NCBI GenBank assembly: GCA_947447825.1
Contig: CANFLL010000001.1
Span: 124,001-188,000 of the forward strand
DNA length: 64,000 nucleotides
Source of the DNA: Chitinophagaceae bacterium
GTDB taxonomy: Bacteria > Bacteroidota > Bacteroidia > Chitinophagales > Chitinophagaceae
Direction: 5' to 3'
Shown here piece by piece: positions 28,794 to 37,617 of this stretch (its first letter is position 1; each line of letters opens with the position of its first letter). The notes beneath the pieces are model-generated. The model searched no databases, was not told the DNA's origin, and saw nothing but the letters and a program-made list of their open reading frames with translations. The position numbers and the translations under genes are program-made.

Positions 28794-29918
28794 TTACTCC
28801 TCTTCATCTTCTTCAAGGCTTACATAATTAAACTCTACTTTACTTTGAATTAATATTTCATCAAGAATATTTGTGAGATGTCCCAATTTAATTGCGGAAA
28901 CAAAATGACTTTTCAGTATTGGAATGTTTATTATTTCCTCGATACATCCCATGTATTTTTCAATTATTGAATCAATCGAATAAGATTTGGCTGCATTATC
29001 CCTGATTTTCTTTTTTAAATCATCAATTCCTTCGTCAGATTTTACAACAAATGTTATTGGGTATTTCTGAATTTTATCAATATCTAAGAAGTATTTTTTG
29101 AAGTCTAAAGTTTCAGTTACTTGAAAGAACCTTCCAAGTGGCTTCATTACAAAATCTATTCCGCCATCATTTGCATTAGTTCTTCCAGTTTTATACAGCC
29201 TTAGTTTCTCAACATTGAGCTTATCAATTTCATACCCCCAGATAATCATCTGATTATCATAATAATACTTCAGTATTGCATAACTTACTATCTCAAACAA
29301 TCGTGCATCGACTTTAAACTCAAGCAGCCCAAATACAAAACTTTCAACACTTTCAGGAGAAGTCTTGCCAATTACTTGAAGCTCTTCGCAACTCTTTACA
29401 AAACGTTGAAAAGAATCTTGTTTTGTTTTAGAATATTCATCAATAATCTCAATTATAGCTTCTGCAAGGTTGAACTCCTCGTTCTCAACTTTTACTTTGA
29501 GCAAATTTTCATTTATCCAATAACGATTAGTTTCCAGATTTCGGAGTATTGGAATAAAATCAGTACTAGGAAAATACTTTTGAAACTCGGCATTCATCCT
29601 GTTATTCAAAGCATGGTTTTGTAGCTTTCTTCCAAATGGCAATTTCTTAAATCTTTTTGAAAGTTTATTAAACAATGAACCTTCATATTTAGGATAACCA
29701 TCAGTTTTATTAAACCCATTTGCCAAATAATCTTCTATTATCACATATATTGCATACAAATTTGCAAAACTAGACCTTGATTTTGACCCTTTATTGGCAG
29801 AGCGGGTCTTTTCATTTATGTATTGAATTAATTGGCTTTTCTCAAATATTGTTACACTAGTATCCCCAAAATTCTTAAGGAGAATACTTCTAATATTGTT
29901 TGTGAATGTATTCTCCAT
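28794..29918 (-). CDS. Putative type II restriction endonuclease paired with the methylase
   Basis: The 374-aa protein is not recognised as a family member by itself. It follows the DNA methylase by 13 bp, the usual order of a type II restriction-modification operon. A candidate nuclease core lies at about residues 258-275: TNANDGGIDFVM followed by RFFQVTE, giving Asp-x10-Gln-x-Thr, an imperfect form of the PD-(D/E)xK pattern. The N-terminal half is basic and helical (SANKGSKSRSSFANLYAIY). If it shares the methylase site it would cut ATGCAT. The acidic tail ends in EEDEEE. Alternatives: a nicking or modification-dependent nuclease, or a decayed partner. Confidence 0.6.
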   Translation of the reverse strand: MENTFTNNIRSILLKNFGDTSVTIFEKSQLIQYINEKTRSANKGSKSRSSFANLYAIYVIIEDYLANGFNKTDGYPKYEGSLFNKLSKRFKKLPFGRKLQNHALNNRMNAEFQKYFPSTDFIPILRNLETNRYWINENLLKVKVENEEFNLAEAIIEIIDEYSKTKQDSFQRFVKSCEELQVIGKTSPESVESFVFGLLEFKVDARLFEIVSYAILKYYYDNQMIIWGYEIDKLNVEKLRLYKTGRTNANDGGIDFVMKPLGRFFQVTETLDFKKYFLDIDKIQKYPITFVVKSDEGIDDLKKKIRDNAAKSYSIDSIIEKYMGCIEEIINIPILKSHFVSAIKLGHLTNILDEILIQSKVEFNYVSLEEDEEE

Positions 29919-29931
29919 TTTGTTTATTAAG

Positions 29932-30789
29932 CTACAGTGAGTTCATTGTTATGGCTAACTTTTCAGTTTCAAAAGTTCTTATTTCTTTCTCTAATTTTTC
30001 TCCTTTAAACTCCGTTGCTAATTGCAACCTCCTCAAACCAATTTTAACGTATTCGTCCTGCAATTCTATTCCAATACACCTTCTATCAAGTTCTTTTGCT
30101 ACAAAGCAAGTTGTGAAAGTTCCAGAAAAAGGATCCATTACCAGATCGCCTACATTTGAACTCGCTTTTATTATCCTATCTAATAAGGCAATGGGCTTTT
30201 GCGTGGGATGATTTTCATATTCATCCATCCTGTAACGCACCCTCGCAAATTCCCAAACATTGCCTGGCACTTTTTCGGCATTATAAACCGTAGGAACAGC
30301 TTTTCTATAATCAATTAATTTCCTTTTTGCACCAGTTTTTGCCTCAACTAATATATCATTAGTATTAAAGGTGTAGTTGTTTTTATCTTTAACACAATAC
30401 AGGATTGGCTCATACATTGAACCATAATATTTTTTGGCCTGAACGCCCGAACTATCGTAATACCAAACCAACCGTGATAAAATTGTTAGTTTATTTCTAA
30501 GATAAATATCAAAATATGGCATAAACTGGGTGGCAGTCATTACATAAAAACTACCATTAGGCTTTAATTTTTTAATACATAAATCCAACCATTGATAACA
30601 CCAATTCAAATAAGCCTCCTCAGAAGACCATTTATCTAAGTGTCCACTAAAATTTTTACCTATATTATAGGGAGGGTCAGCAAAAATTAAATCTACGGAT
30701 TCGTCTTCCACAAAATTCAACATCTCCAAGGCATCTCCTTGCATTATTTTATGTTTCTCATTACCAAAAGTCCCCATACTCTTTACCAT
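29932..30789 (-). CDS. YhdJ-like DNA adenine methyltransferase
   Basis: The 285-aa protein has beta-class order: the catalytic motif IV DPPYNIGKNF (near residues 39-48) precedes the AdoMet motif I DPFSGTFTT near 240. Stretches such as YDSSGVQAKKYYGSMYEPIL, NYTF, ILVEAKTG, KVPGNVW and DEYENHPTQKP match my memory of E. coli YhdJ, an N6-adenine methylase for ATGCAT. Specificity here is inferred from that resemblance. It is the first gene of a two-gene unit with a putative nuclease, so it probably protects host sites. The frame starts at ATG 30789; a second ATG four codons on is also possible. Confidence 0.9.
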   Translation of the reverse strand: MVKSMGTFGNEKHKIMQGDALEMLNFVEDESVDLIFADPPYNIGKNFSGHLDKWSSEEAYLNWCYQWLDLCIKKLKPNGSFYVMTATQFMPYFDIYLRNKLTILSRLVWYYDSSGVQAKKYYGSMYEPILYCVKDKNNYTFNTNDILVEAKTGAKRKLIDYRKAVPTVYNAEKVPGNVWEFARVRYRMDEYENHPTQKPIALLDRIIKASSNVGDLVMDPFSGTFTTCFVAKELDRRCIGIELQDEYVKIGLRRLQLATEFKGEKLEKEIRTFETEKLAITMNSL

Positions 30790-31206
30790 TACCTTACAAT
30801 ACTACTTCTTTTAAAGGATTTGTACATCATTAAGATGTATAGACTGTTTGAAAGTTTTTTATTTAGAAGAAATAAATTATACCCTAACTTCAAATTATAT
30901 CGAATATAGTCAGGTATAGATCTTTTAAAAATCCATCATCCGCAACTATGTGTATAACCTTATTTGATGATTATAACGATTTATAGTTCGCTACCCCCTA
31001 ATTTTAATATAGATAACAAAAACGGTGTTTAGCTGTGTAAGTCGGCAAGCATTACAAGTATAATTATCCTCATGGTTTATGGTTGTTTGAAATATCAGGA
31101 CAACTAGACACATCGAATTTCAAGAGATTGCTTTAGGAAACATCATAAAGCTTTTCTCATCGTTCAAAACCTTCTTCTGAACGAATATTACCACAAAAAG
31201 GGCTTC
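30790..31206. other. Non-coding stretch before array B
   Basis: No gene is supported between the methylase start and the repeat array. The region contains the methylase promoter; no box could be assigned with confidence. Confidence 0.4.
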
Positions 31207-31395
31207 CCTAGAAGTTTTGGAACAATCCCTAGAAGTTTTGGAACAATCCCCAGAAGTTCTGGAACAATCCCCAGAAGATCTGGAACATCCCCCGAAGGTT
31301 CTGGAACATCCCCCAGAAGATCTGGAACATCCCCTATAAGTTTTGGAACAATCCCTAGAAGTTCTGGAACAATCCCTAGGAGTTCTGGAACATCT
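31207..31395. repeat. Tandem array B, nine 21-bp palindromic units
   Basis: Nine contiguous 21-bp units carry the core CCAGAAGTTCTGG or variants CCAGAAGATCTGG and CTAGAAGTTTTGG, followed by AACAATC or AACATCC. The core is a 13-base palindrome. The array ends 69 bp before the start of the 217-aa unknown gene. Open frames across it (cysteine-rich heptads on the minus strand) are artefacts of the repeat. Confidence 0.92.
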
Positions 31396-31464
31396 TGCAA
31401 GGACGGAATTGTTACCCATTTTTATTTTTTAAACAATTTATTTTACTTTCTAAATTATTATTTT

Positions 31465-32118
31465 ATGTCAAAGAATCATGATTGGATACCGCATCCAATG
31501 GGAGATTTTAAAGTTTTTGCTGACAATTTTTGTTCGGAAGCCCACACAAATCAAGTATTGTGGCTACTGATTCTTTTGGAGGTAACTACCCTGCTGGCAA
31601 AGCTTGGAATTTTTAATGGTTATTATGCCATTTCGTCCATCCCCAAAGCGCATACGCAGATAGATATTGATAACACCAATAAGGCACGGGCTGTGCTGGA
31701 ACCTTTGATAAGAACCATGGGAATAGATAGGATGAAGGGAAATGCATTGATGACTGATGGTGACAGAACACGCTGTGGTGTGGTAAATGATAGCGGCACA
31801 CGCACATCGGCACCCCAAGCTGGTAGTGGGCCAGTAGTAGTGGAAACAAAGGTGGGCAGATTGGTTATTCATCTTGCATATACTACAGCCCCAGATGGTC
31901 AGAATGGTGTTATAACTAGGTTTGGGTTTTATGCTGAAGGTGCAACCCCTCCAGAGGAAATAGATTGTACGCAAACGGTAGTTCTTAATAATTTAGGTGG
32001 CAATGTTGCTTTCCCAGAAACCAGATATGGTAAACACTTTGTAGGCTATTCACGCTACATCAATACCCGCAAGGAGGAAGGAAATGCTGCTACCGTATTT
32101 TATGGTATCGTAAACTAG
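31465..32118 (+). CDS. Unknown protein with N-terminal DWIP motif, flanked by 21-bp arrays
   Basis: The 217-aa protein has no signal peptide. It starts MSKNHDWIPHPMGDFKVF, has a helical region to about residue 95, then TTSA-like linker sequence (GTRTSAPQAGSGPVVV) and a C-terminal beta-rich half ending GKHFVGYSRYINTRKEEGNA, reminiscent of an Fn3-like W-N-x-x-G-x-x-G pattern. I recall uncharacterised Bacteroidota proteins with the same DWIP start and similar tail, but no function. Array B lies 69 bp upstream and array C begins about 170 bp downstream, with an intrinsic terminator between. Whether the protein acts on the arrays is unknown. Confidence 0.8.
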   Translation: MSKNHDWIPHPMGDFKVFADNFCSEAHTNQVLWLLILLEVTTLLAKLGIFNGYYAISSIPKAHTQIDIDNTNKARAVLEPLIRTMGIDRMKGNALMTDGDRTRCGVVNDSGTRTSAPQAGSGPVVVETKVGRLVIHLAYTTAPDGQNGVITRFGFYAEGATPPEEIDCTQTVVLNNLGGNVAFPETRYGKHFVGYSRYINTRKEEGNAATVFYGIVN

Positions 32119-32197
32119 TAGAGGGTTTACGTTGTACGTTTTAAGTTATACGTTTTCCGTTTATTAAGTAGGGATATTTGTTTTTGATTGATAAGAA

Positions 32198-32236
32198 AAG
32201 GGACTGTTTCATTACATTGAGACAGTCCCTTTATCC
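32198..32236 (+). terminator. Intrinsic terminator after the DWIP gene
   Basis: AAGGGACTGTTTC pairs with GAGACAGTCCCTT (one mismatch) around an 8-base loop, followed by TATCCTTTATAT. It starts 80 bp after the stop. Confidence 0.7.
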
Positions 32237-32287
32237 TTTATATCCTTTTGGATAGACTATGTGCGTGGGGGCAATAAGAAAAGAATG

Positions 32288-32885
32288 GTTGCTGGTTGCA
32301 AGATACAGGTTACTAGTTGCTGGATACAAGTTACTAGTTGCAGGATACAAGTTACTAGTTTCAGGTTTCTGGTTGCTAGTTGCTGATTACAAGTACTAGT
32401 TTCAATTAATTTGTAACACAAATCCAGTAACCTGAAACCAGTATCCAGAAACCTGAAACCAGCATCTATTATCCTAAAACCAGTATCCAGTAACCTGAAA
32501 CCAGTATCTAGTATCCTGAAACCAGTATCCAGAAACCTGAAACCAGCTTCCAGTAACCTGAAACCAGTATCTAGTATCCTGAAACCAGTATCCAGAAACC
32601 AGAAACCAGTATCTAGTAACCTGAAACCAGTATCTAGTAACCTGAAACTAGTATCTAGTAACCTGAAACCAGTATCTAGTATCCTGAAACCAGTATCTAG
32701 TAACCTGAAACTAGTATCTAGTAACCTGAAACCAGTATCTAGTATCCTGAAACCAGTATCTAGTATCCTGAAACCAGTATCTAGTAACCTGAAACCTGCA
32801 TCTAGTATCCTGAAACCAGCTTCCAGTAACCTGAAACCTGCATCTAGTATCCTGAAACTAGTATCTAGTAACCTGAAACCAGTAT
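32288..32885. repeat. Tandem array C, about 27 units of 21 bp in two orientations
   Basis: Five units of type GTTACTAGTTGCAGG... (32288-32392) plus a partial unit are followed after a 16-bp gap by 22 contiguous units of type CTAGTAACCTGAAACCAG (32424-32885). The left group resembles the reverse complement of the right group (shared GTTACTAG), so the whole is an imperfect large inverted repeat. Units differ mainly by C/T and A/T changes. The last unit ends 4 bp before the stop codon of the LacI gene. Confidence 0.93.
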
Positions 32886-32889
32886 CGAA

Positions 32890-33918
32890 TTACTTCGAAG
32901 TATTAATCATTTTAGTAGAAGACTCTCTTATTATCAGTTTAGGGCGAAGTACTATTTCTTCATTAGTCATATCCTTATCGCTGTTCATCATTTCGATAAA
33001 CATTTTAGCAGCAGTTTTTCCCAACTCGAATGCGGGCATCTCAACCGAAGAAATAGTTGGGGTAACAAGCCTAGTGGTGGGGTCATTATTCATGCCCACT
33101 AGGCCAATATCGTTTGGCATTGTTAGTTTCTTTTCCTTAATGGCCAGCATGGCACCAATAGCCATCTTATCGGCTATGGCAAAAATGGCATCGGGGCGAC
33201 TGCGCATTACCAAAAGTTCTTTTGTGGCAAAATAGGCATAGTCCTGATTAAAGTCGCAATAAATAATCAGGTTCTTATCCACCTTCATTCCATGCTCTTT
33301 CAATGCTTTTAGGTAGCCTTCTTTTCTGTTATTACTAAGCTCTAGGCTTTCAGGTCCACAAAGGATGGCAATTTTTTTATACCCTTGTTCTATTAAATGT
33401 TTGGTGGCCAAATAGCCAGCTTCTTCGTTATCAATCCGCACTTTTGGCGCTTTCATTCCCGAAGCAATCCGATCAAAAAGAACCATGGGCTTCTTCTTTT
33501 CTTGTAGCTTCTTAAAATGATCGATCATATTAGTTTCCCCCGATTGAGAAATGATAAAACCATCCACCAAGCTATCCATTAATCTTTTAGTGTTCACAAT
33601 TTCTCTACCATAACTCTCATTACTTTGGCAAACCATAACGGTATATCCTGCTTCCAGAGCCATTTCGTCGATGCCTTTCACCATTGTGGAAACCACATAA
33701 TCGAGATTTGGGATGATAACCCCAATGGTGTGCGTCTGTTTCTTTAATAAATGTAGTGCAAGCTGATTAGGTTGGTAATTGAGCTGTTCGGCAAGTTCCA
33801 TTACAGCTTTTCGTGTTTCAATTTTTACATCATGTGTGTTTCTTAGTGCCCTAGAAACGGTGGAAGTTGAAATGTTAAGTGTGCGTGCTATATCTTTTAT
33901 TGTAGCTTGTCTTTCCAT
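32890..33918 (-). CDS. LacI-family transcriptional regulator
   Basis: The 342-aa protein has the LacI helix-turn-helix at residues 5-27 (TIKDIARTLNISTSTVSRAL) with hinge YQPNQLALHL, and a periplasmic-binding-like sensor domain from about 62 (IGVIIPNLDYVVSTMVKGI) to 335. It is divergent from the KdgF-like cupin/sulfatase genes and separated by about 540 bp, so local control of the carbohydrate locus is likely. The inducer is unknown; a uronate or its breakdown product would fit. Its stop codon is only 4 bp from repeat array C. Confidence 0.93.
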   Translation of the reverse strand: MERQATIKDIARTLNISTSTVSRALRNTHDVKIETRKAVMELAEQLNYQPNQLALHLLKKQTHTIGVIIPNLDYVVSTMVKGIDEMALEAGYTVMVCQSNESYGREIVNTKRLMDSLVDGFIISQSGETNMIDHFKKLQEKKKPMVLFDRIASGMKAPKVRIDNEEAGYLATKHLIEQGYKKIAILCGPESLELSNNRKEGYLKALKEHGMKVDKNLIIYCDFNQDYAYFATKELLVMRSRPDAIFAIADKMAIGAMLAIKEKKLTMPNDIGLVGMNNDPTTRLVTPTISSVEMPAFELGKTAAKMFIEMMNSDKDMTNEEIVLRPKLIIRESSTKMINTSK

Positions 33919-34455
33919 GTTAGCAATCTTATTTTAACTAATAATTTGATAAAAGTAATTGCTTTTTTTGATTATCAAAACTAATATGCCGGCAACGATT
34001 CCGGGAACGGTATCACGTGTTGGTTTTAAAAAATATTTAATCAATTGGCTTTATGATTGAATATTATTCAATAAAATGTAATAATATTTAGATAATATAA
34101 TTGATATTTGGCGTAAACGACCTGATTTTAACCTGTTATTTTTACAATGTTTATTATTAAAAACAGTTTTTTTGTAAAAAATGAATTTTTTTATGGCAAA
34201 AACTACGCTACTTAATAATAAAGCACTGATAAAACGTTAATGCTTGTTGTTATTGAAGCCTTCTGCGCCGTAAGTAAGAAAAAAATTATCCAGCAGTTCA
34301 CAGTTAAGAAACAATTTTAGCAGGTCTGTTTTTTTGTTTTATTCGGGTGGGGTTACTTTTCATTTGAATGAACAAGAATTTCCGAAGATTGCAAATTGAA
34401 TTCTGGAAGTAATAACTGGAAAACAACAAACACATTATACAATAAAACAAAGTGT
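33919..34455. other. Divergent control region of the carbohydrate locus
   Basis: No gene is supported. The stretch is very AT-rich except for a short GC-rich patch near 33989-34020 that includes a possible operator. Promoters for the LacI gene and the cupin gene must lie here. Confidence 0.5.
33995..34011. promoter_or_regulatory. Candidate LacI-type operator
   Basis: ACGATTCC-G-GGAACGGT is an imperfect dyad (6 of 8 positions) in an otherwise AT-rich region, 77 bp upstream of the regulator gene. LacI-family operators are similar short dyads. The call rests on position and partial symmetry only. Confidence 0.25.
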
Positions 34456-34821
34456 ATGGATACGAACTTAAAAGTAACAAACGAAAACCCCGCAGCTTTT
34501 GTGGAAGACAAAAGCTTGGAATGGGAAGTGGTGGCACCAGGGGTGAAAAGGAAAATAATGACTTACGATAAAAGAATAATGTTGGTGAAAGTGTATTTTG
34601 AAACTGGGGGAATTGGTACAGTTCACAATCATTATCACACACAACTCACTTATATTTCGAAAGGAATTTTTGAAGTGGAGATAGATGGTAAAAAACAGGT
34701 ATTGAAACAAGGTGATGTTTTTCATGCAGCACCCAATCTTTTTCATGGGGTAGTATGCTTGGAAGAAGGCGAATTAGTGGATGTGTTTAGCCCAATGAGA
34801 GAGGACTTTATTGCTTCTTAG
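34456..34821 (+). CDS. kdgF: KdgF-like cupin (unsaturated uronate linearisation)
   Basis: The 121-aa single-domain cupin has metal ligands in VHNHYHTQLTYISKG (His57, His59, Gln63) and NLFHGVV (His97), the spacing of KdgF. It also shares LEWEVVAPGVKRKIMTYD, the LKQGDVFHA block and the closing LVDVFSPMREDF. KdgF converts 4,5-unsaturated uronates released by lyases into open-chain forms that feed KDG pathways. ATG 34456 is chosen because it starts just before the conserved region; the frame extends upstream only through a TTG with non-conserved sequence. It is the first gene of the locus and divergent from the LacI regulator. Confidence 0.8.
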   Translation: MDTNLKVTNENPAAFVEDKSLEWEVVAPGVKRKIMTYDKRIMLVKVYFETGGIGTVHNHYHTQLTYISKGIFEVEIDGKKQVLKQGDVFHAAPNLFHGVVCLEEGELVDVFSPMREDFIAS

Positions 34822-34917
34822 ACTTTTTAGGTTATAAACAGTCATTTTAATGATGATGATATAAGCTGTTATTTGCTTACTAATATTTTTTGATAATAGG
34901 TTTTTTATTAATTTAAA

Positions 34918-36543
34918 ATGAAAAAAATGAAGAAATGGCTTTGCTTTCCAGCAATGGTTTTTTTGATTCCATGCGTAAAATCTTTTGCACAGCAAGAGAA
35001 AAAACCGAACATCCTGTTTATTGCAGTAGATGATTTGAAACCAATATTGGGTTGCTTTGGCGACAAATTGGTGAAAACGCCCAACATTGACCGATTGGCT
35101 AAAATGGGAACTGTTTTTCAGAGCAACTATGTTCAGCAAGCAGTTTGTGGACCAACAAGGGCTAGTTTGATGACGGGTAAAAGACCTGATTACACCAAAG
35201 TTTGGGATTTAAAAACCCAAATGAGAGACATGAACCCCGACATCGTTACGCTTCCTCAGTATCTTATTACCCAAGGATACCAAACAATTGGTATTGGTAA
35301 GATTTTTCACCCAAGTGATGCCTTGCAAAAGATTGATCCGGTGTCTTGGAGTCTGCCTTATATGTTTACAAAGGACGAAGATTTTGCGAATGGATTAGGC
35401 AAGCCTGCTAATGAACAATATCAGTTGGCTTCTACCAAAGAATATTTTGCAACGCATGAAAAAGTAAAGAAAGGGGATGAACCTAAAAAGAAAAAAGGGC
35501 AGGATGATAACGATGAAGGTTCTGGTAGCAGAAAAGGTCCATCAACTGAATGTATAGATGTACCCGATGGTGCTTATGAAGATGGTGCAAATGCATTGCT
35601 GGCTAAAGCAAAATTGGACGAATTGGTTGCTTCTAAAAAACCATTCTTCTTTGCAGTAGGCTATCATAAACCACACCTTCCGTTTGTGGCGCCAAAAAAA
35701 TATTGGGATATGTACGACAGAGACAAAATGCCTTTGGCTGAGTTTCAAGAACACTCTAAGGATGGTCCTTTAGTGGCTTATACCTCTGCTGGTGAGTTAA
35801 GAAACTACACTGATATTCCTCCTTTTGTAACGATGGAAGCAGAATTGAACAGAATTGGTTTGAAACCAGAAAAACAAAAAGAATTGATTCAGGGCTATTA
35901 TGCTGCCGTATCTTACTTAGACCATAATGTGGGTGTATTGTTGGATGAATTAGAAAAACTAGGTCAATTAAACAATACCATCATTGTTTTCTGGGGCGAT
36001 CATGGTTGGCATTTGGGCGATCATGACCTTTGGTGCAAACACACTAACTTCGAAAACGCTACAAGAGCACCATTGATTATTGCGGCTCCTGGTTTGAAAG
36101 GTGGTGCTACTAAATCATTAACAGAACACATTGATATTTTCCCTACAGTTTGCGATTTAGCCGGCGTTCCTGTTCCTACTTATTTGGATGGAAAGAGTTT
36201 GGTGCCAATAATGAAGGATAAGAAAGCAAAAGTTCAGGAATATTCTATCAGCCAATACCCTCGTGGTGTGAAGAAAGAAGAAATGGAGCGTTTGGGTTAT
36301 GAATCTAAAAAATTGATGGGCTATAGTTTACGAACTGATAAATATAGATTCACAATTTGGATGAATGATTTTACCAGCAAATCTCCTTTTGATGCTAAAA
36401 AAGTTTATGCCAAAGAAATGTACGACTACGTAAAAGATCCATTAGAAAAAGTAAACGTGGCTGATGCAAAAGAATATGCTAGTGTTTATAAAGACATGTA
36501 TGGCAAAATGCTTGAGTTCTTTGCTTCTCAAGTAAATAAATAA
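34918..36543 (+). CDS. Secreted S1-type sulfatase 1 (iduronate-2-sulfatase-like)
   Basis: The 541-aa protein has a signal peptide ending at SFAQ and then the sulfatase opening KPNILFIAVDDLKPILGCFG. The formylglycine cysteine is Cys77 in QAVCGPTRASLMTGKRPD, fitting C-x-P-x-R. GIGKIFHP, KPHLPFVAPKKYWDMYDR, FWGDHGWHLGDHDLWCKH and ATRAPLII are as in the iduronate-2-sulfatase branch (S1_7-like). A Lys/Asp-rich insert (about residues 183-210, DEPKKKKGQDDNDEG) is unusual. It removes sulfate esters from a polysaccharide in the periplasm or outside. A maturase gene is not in the window. A strong terminator follows. Confidence 0.93.
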   Translation: MKKMKKWLCFPAMVFLIPCVKSFAQQEKKPNILFIAVDDLKPILGCFGDKLVKTPNIDRLAKMGTVFQSNYVQQAVCGPTRASLMTGKRPDYTKVWDLKTQMRDMNPDIVTLPQYLITQGYQTIGIGKIFHPSDALQKIDPVSWSLPYMFTKDEDFANGLGKPANEQYQLASTKEYFATHEKVKKGDEPKKKKGQDDNDEGSGSRKGPSTECIDVPDGAYEDGANALLAKAKLDELVASKKPFFFAVGYHKPHLPFVAPKKYWDMYDRDKMPLAEFQEHSKDGPLVAYTSAGELRNYTDIPPFVTMEAELNRIGLKPEKQKELIQGYYAAVSYLDHNVGVLLDELEKLGQLNNTIIVFWGDHGWHLGDHDLWCKHTNFENATRAPLIIAAPGLKGGATKSLTEHIDIFPTVCDLAGVPVPTYLDGKSLVPIMKDKKAKVQEYSISQYPRGVKKEEMERLGYESKKLMGYSLRTDKYRFTIWMNDFTSKSPFDAKKVYAKEMYDYVKDPLEKVNVADAKEYASVYKDMYGKMLEFFASQVNK

Positions 36544-36552
36544 TTTGTTTAG

Positions 36553-36590
36553 AATGACTAACCCGCTTCACTTGGGTTAGTCATTTTTTT
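36553..36590 (+). terminator. Strong intrinsic terminator after sulfatase 1
   Basis: A perfect 12-bp stem AATGACTAACCC/GGGTTAGTCATT with a 9-base loop runs into seven T. It starts 10 bp after the sulfatase stop, dividing the locus into at least two transcription units. Confidence 0.92.
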
Positions 36591-36757
36591 GTAACTCTTC
36601 AAGTGGTATTTACCACGAAGTACACAAGGAAAATACTAAGGACACTAAGATTTAGAGTCAACCAATGGTAGTTCTGTAAAAATAATACAACACAACCTTT
36701 GTGTTCTTGGTGAAAGCCTTAGTGACCCTTGTGGTTAAATACGCCCTGAACAGTTAC
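36591..36757. mobile_element. MITE-like element, copy 1
   Basis: Ends GTAACTCTTCAAGTGGTATT and the reverse complement of the right end, GTAACTGTTCAGGGCGTATT, form terminal inverted repeats of about 26 bp. The 167-bp element has no coding capacity and is roughly 85% identical by eye to 59542-59707. T7 runs abut both ends and could be a target duplication, although one coincides with the terminator tail. It lies between sulfatase 1 and the esterase gene. Confidence 0.75.
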
Positions 36758-36786
36758 TTTTTTTATGTTTAATTATAATATTACCA

Positions 36787-37617
36787 ATGAAAAAATATAC
36801 TCCACTTTTAGTTATCCTTATTTTTCTGTGTTTTAATGCAAAAGCGCAGGAGTATATTACCGAAAAAAACATTAACTATTATCCAGATTCCATCAATAAC
36901 AAAGACGAATACACAAAAAGTCAGTGTACGCTAGACTTTTATTATCCTAAAGACTTAAAGAATTTTCCAACAATTGTCTGGATTCATGGTGGCGGAATGA
37001 CGCATGGCGAAAAGCAATTGCCCAAATCATTAATGAATAAAGGATATGCCATAGTTGGTGTAGAATATCGTTTGTCGCCAAAGGTTAATGCCCCTGCTTA
37101 CATAGAAGATGCGGCAGCGGCAGTGGCATGGGTGTATAAAAACATTGAGAAATATGGGGGAAGTACTAAACTTATTTTCCTTTCAGGTCATTCGGCAGGA
37201 GGGTATCTAGATTTAATGGTAACGCTTGATAAAAGTTATCTAGCAAAGTATAACATTGATGCCAACACCATTGCAGCGTGCATTCCTTTTAGTGGGGAAG
37301 CAATAACACATTACACCGTTCGAAAAGAAAGAGGCATTAAAAACACCCAACCCATCATTGATAAGTATGCGCCGCTCTATTTTGTACGAGCAGATGCACC
37401 TCCATTAATATTGATATCGGGCGATAGAGAAAAAGAATTATTGGGCAGATACGAAGAAACGGCCTACTTGTGGCGAATGATGAAACTGGTAGGACACACC
37501 CGTACTACCATTACAGAATTAACAGGGTTTGATCATGGCGGCATGGCAAAACCTGCATACCCTTTGCTGTTAAAAGCAGTAGCAGACATTACTAAAGAAA
37601 TAATGGAAAAGAAATGA
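36787..37617 (+). CDS. Secreted alpha/beta-hydrolase esterase
   Basis: The 276-aa protein has a signal peptide (to about residue 20, NAKAQ) and an alpha/beta-hydrolase fold: oxyanion HGGG (67-70), nucleophile Ser136 in SGHSAGGY, acid Asp213 in ISGDREKE and His250 in GFDHGGM. The layout is like BD-FAE and related carbohydrate esterases that remove acetyl or other acyl groups from polysaccharides. Its stop overlaps the start of the next gene by ATGA, so it is coupled to the lyase-like proteins. The substrate is inferred from context only. Confidence 0.87.
   Translation: MKKYTPLLVILIFLCFNAKAQEYITEKNINYYPDSINNKDEYTKSQCTLDFYYPKDLKNFPTIVWIHGGGMTHGEKQLPKSLMNKGYAIVGVEYRLSPKVNAPAYIEDAAAAVAWVYKNIEKYGGSTKLIFLSGHSAGGYLDLMVTLDKSYLAKYNIDANTIAACIPFSGEAITHYTVRKERGIKNTQPIIDKYAPLYFVRADAPPLILISGDREKELLGRYEETAYLWRMMKLVGHTRTTITELTGFDHGGMAKPAYPLLLKAVADITKEIMEKK

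Noticed and set aside
31120-31419. Cysteine/serine-rich repeat protein on the minus strand over array B
   Set aside because: It is the translation of the 21-bp repeat; overlapping frames give equally regular peptides and there is no secretion or start signal.
32288-32885. CRISPR array
   Set aside because: Units are contiguous 21-mers with no unique spacers, no cas genes are nearby, and unit variation is by point changes.
36591-36757. Insertion sequence with transposase
   Set aside because: The element is 167 bp with no coding capacity, so it can only be a non-autonomous element.
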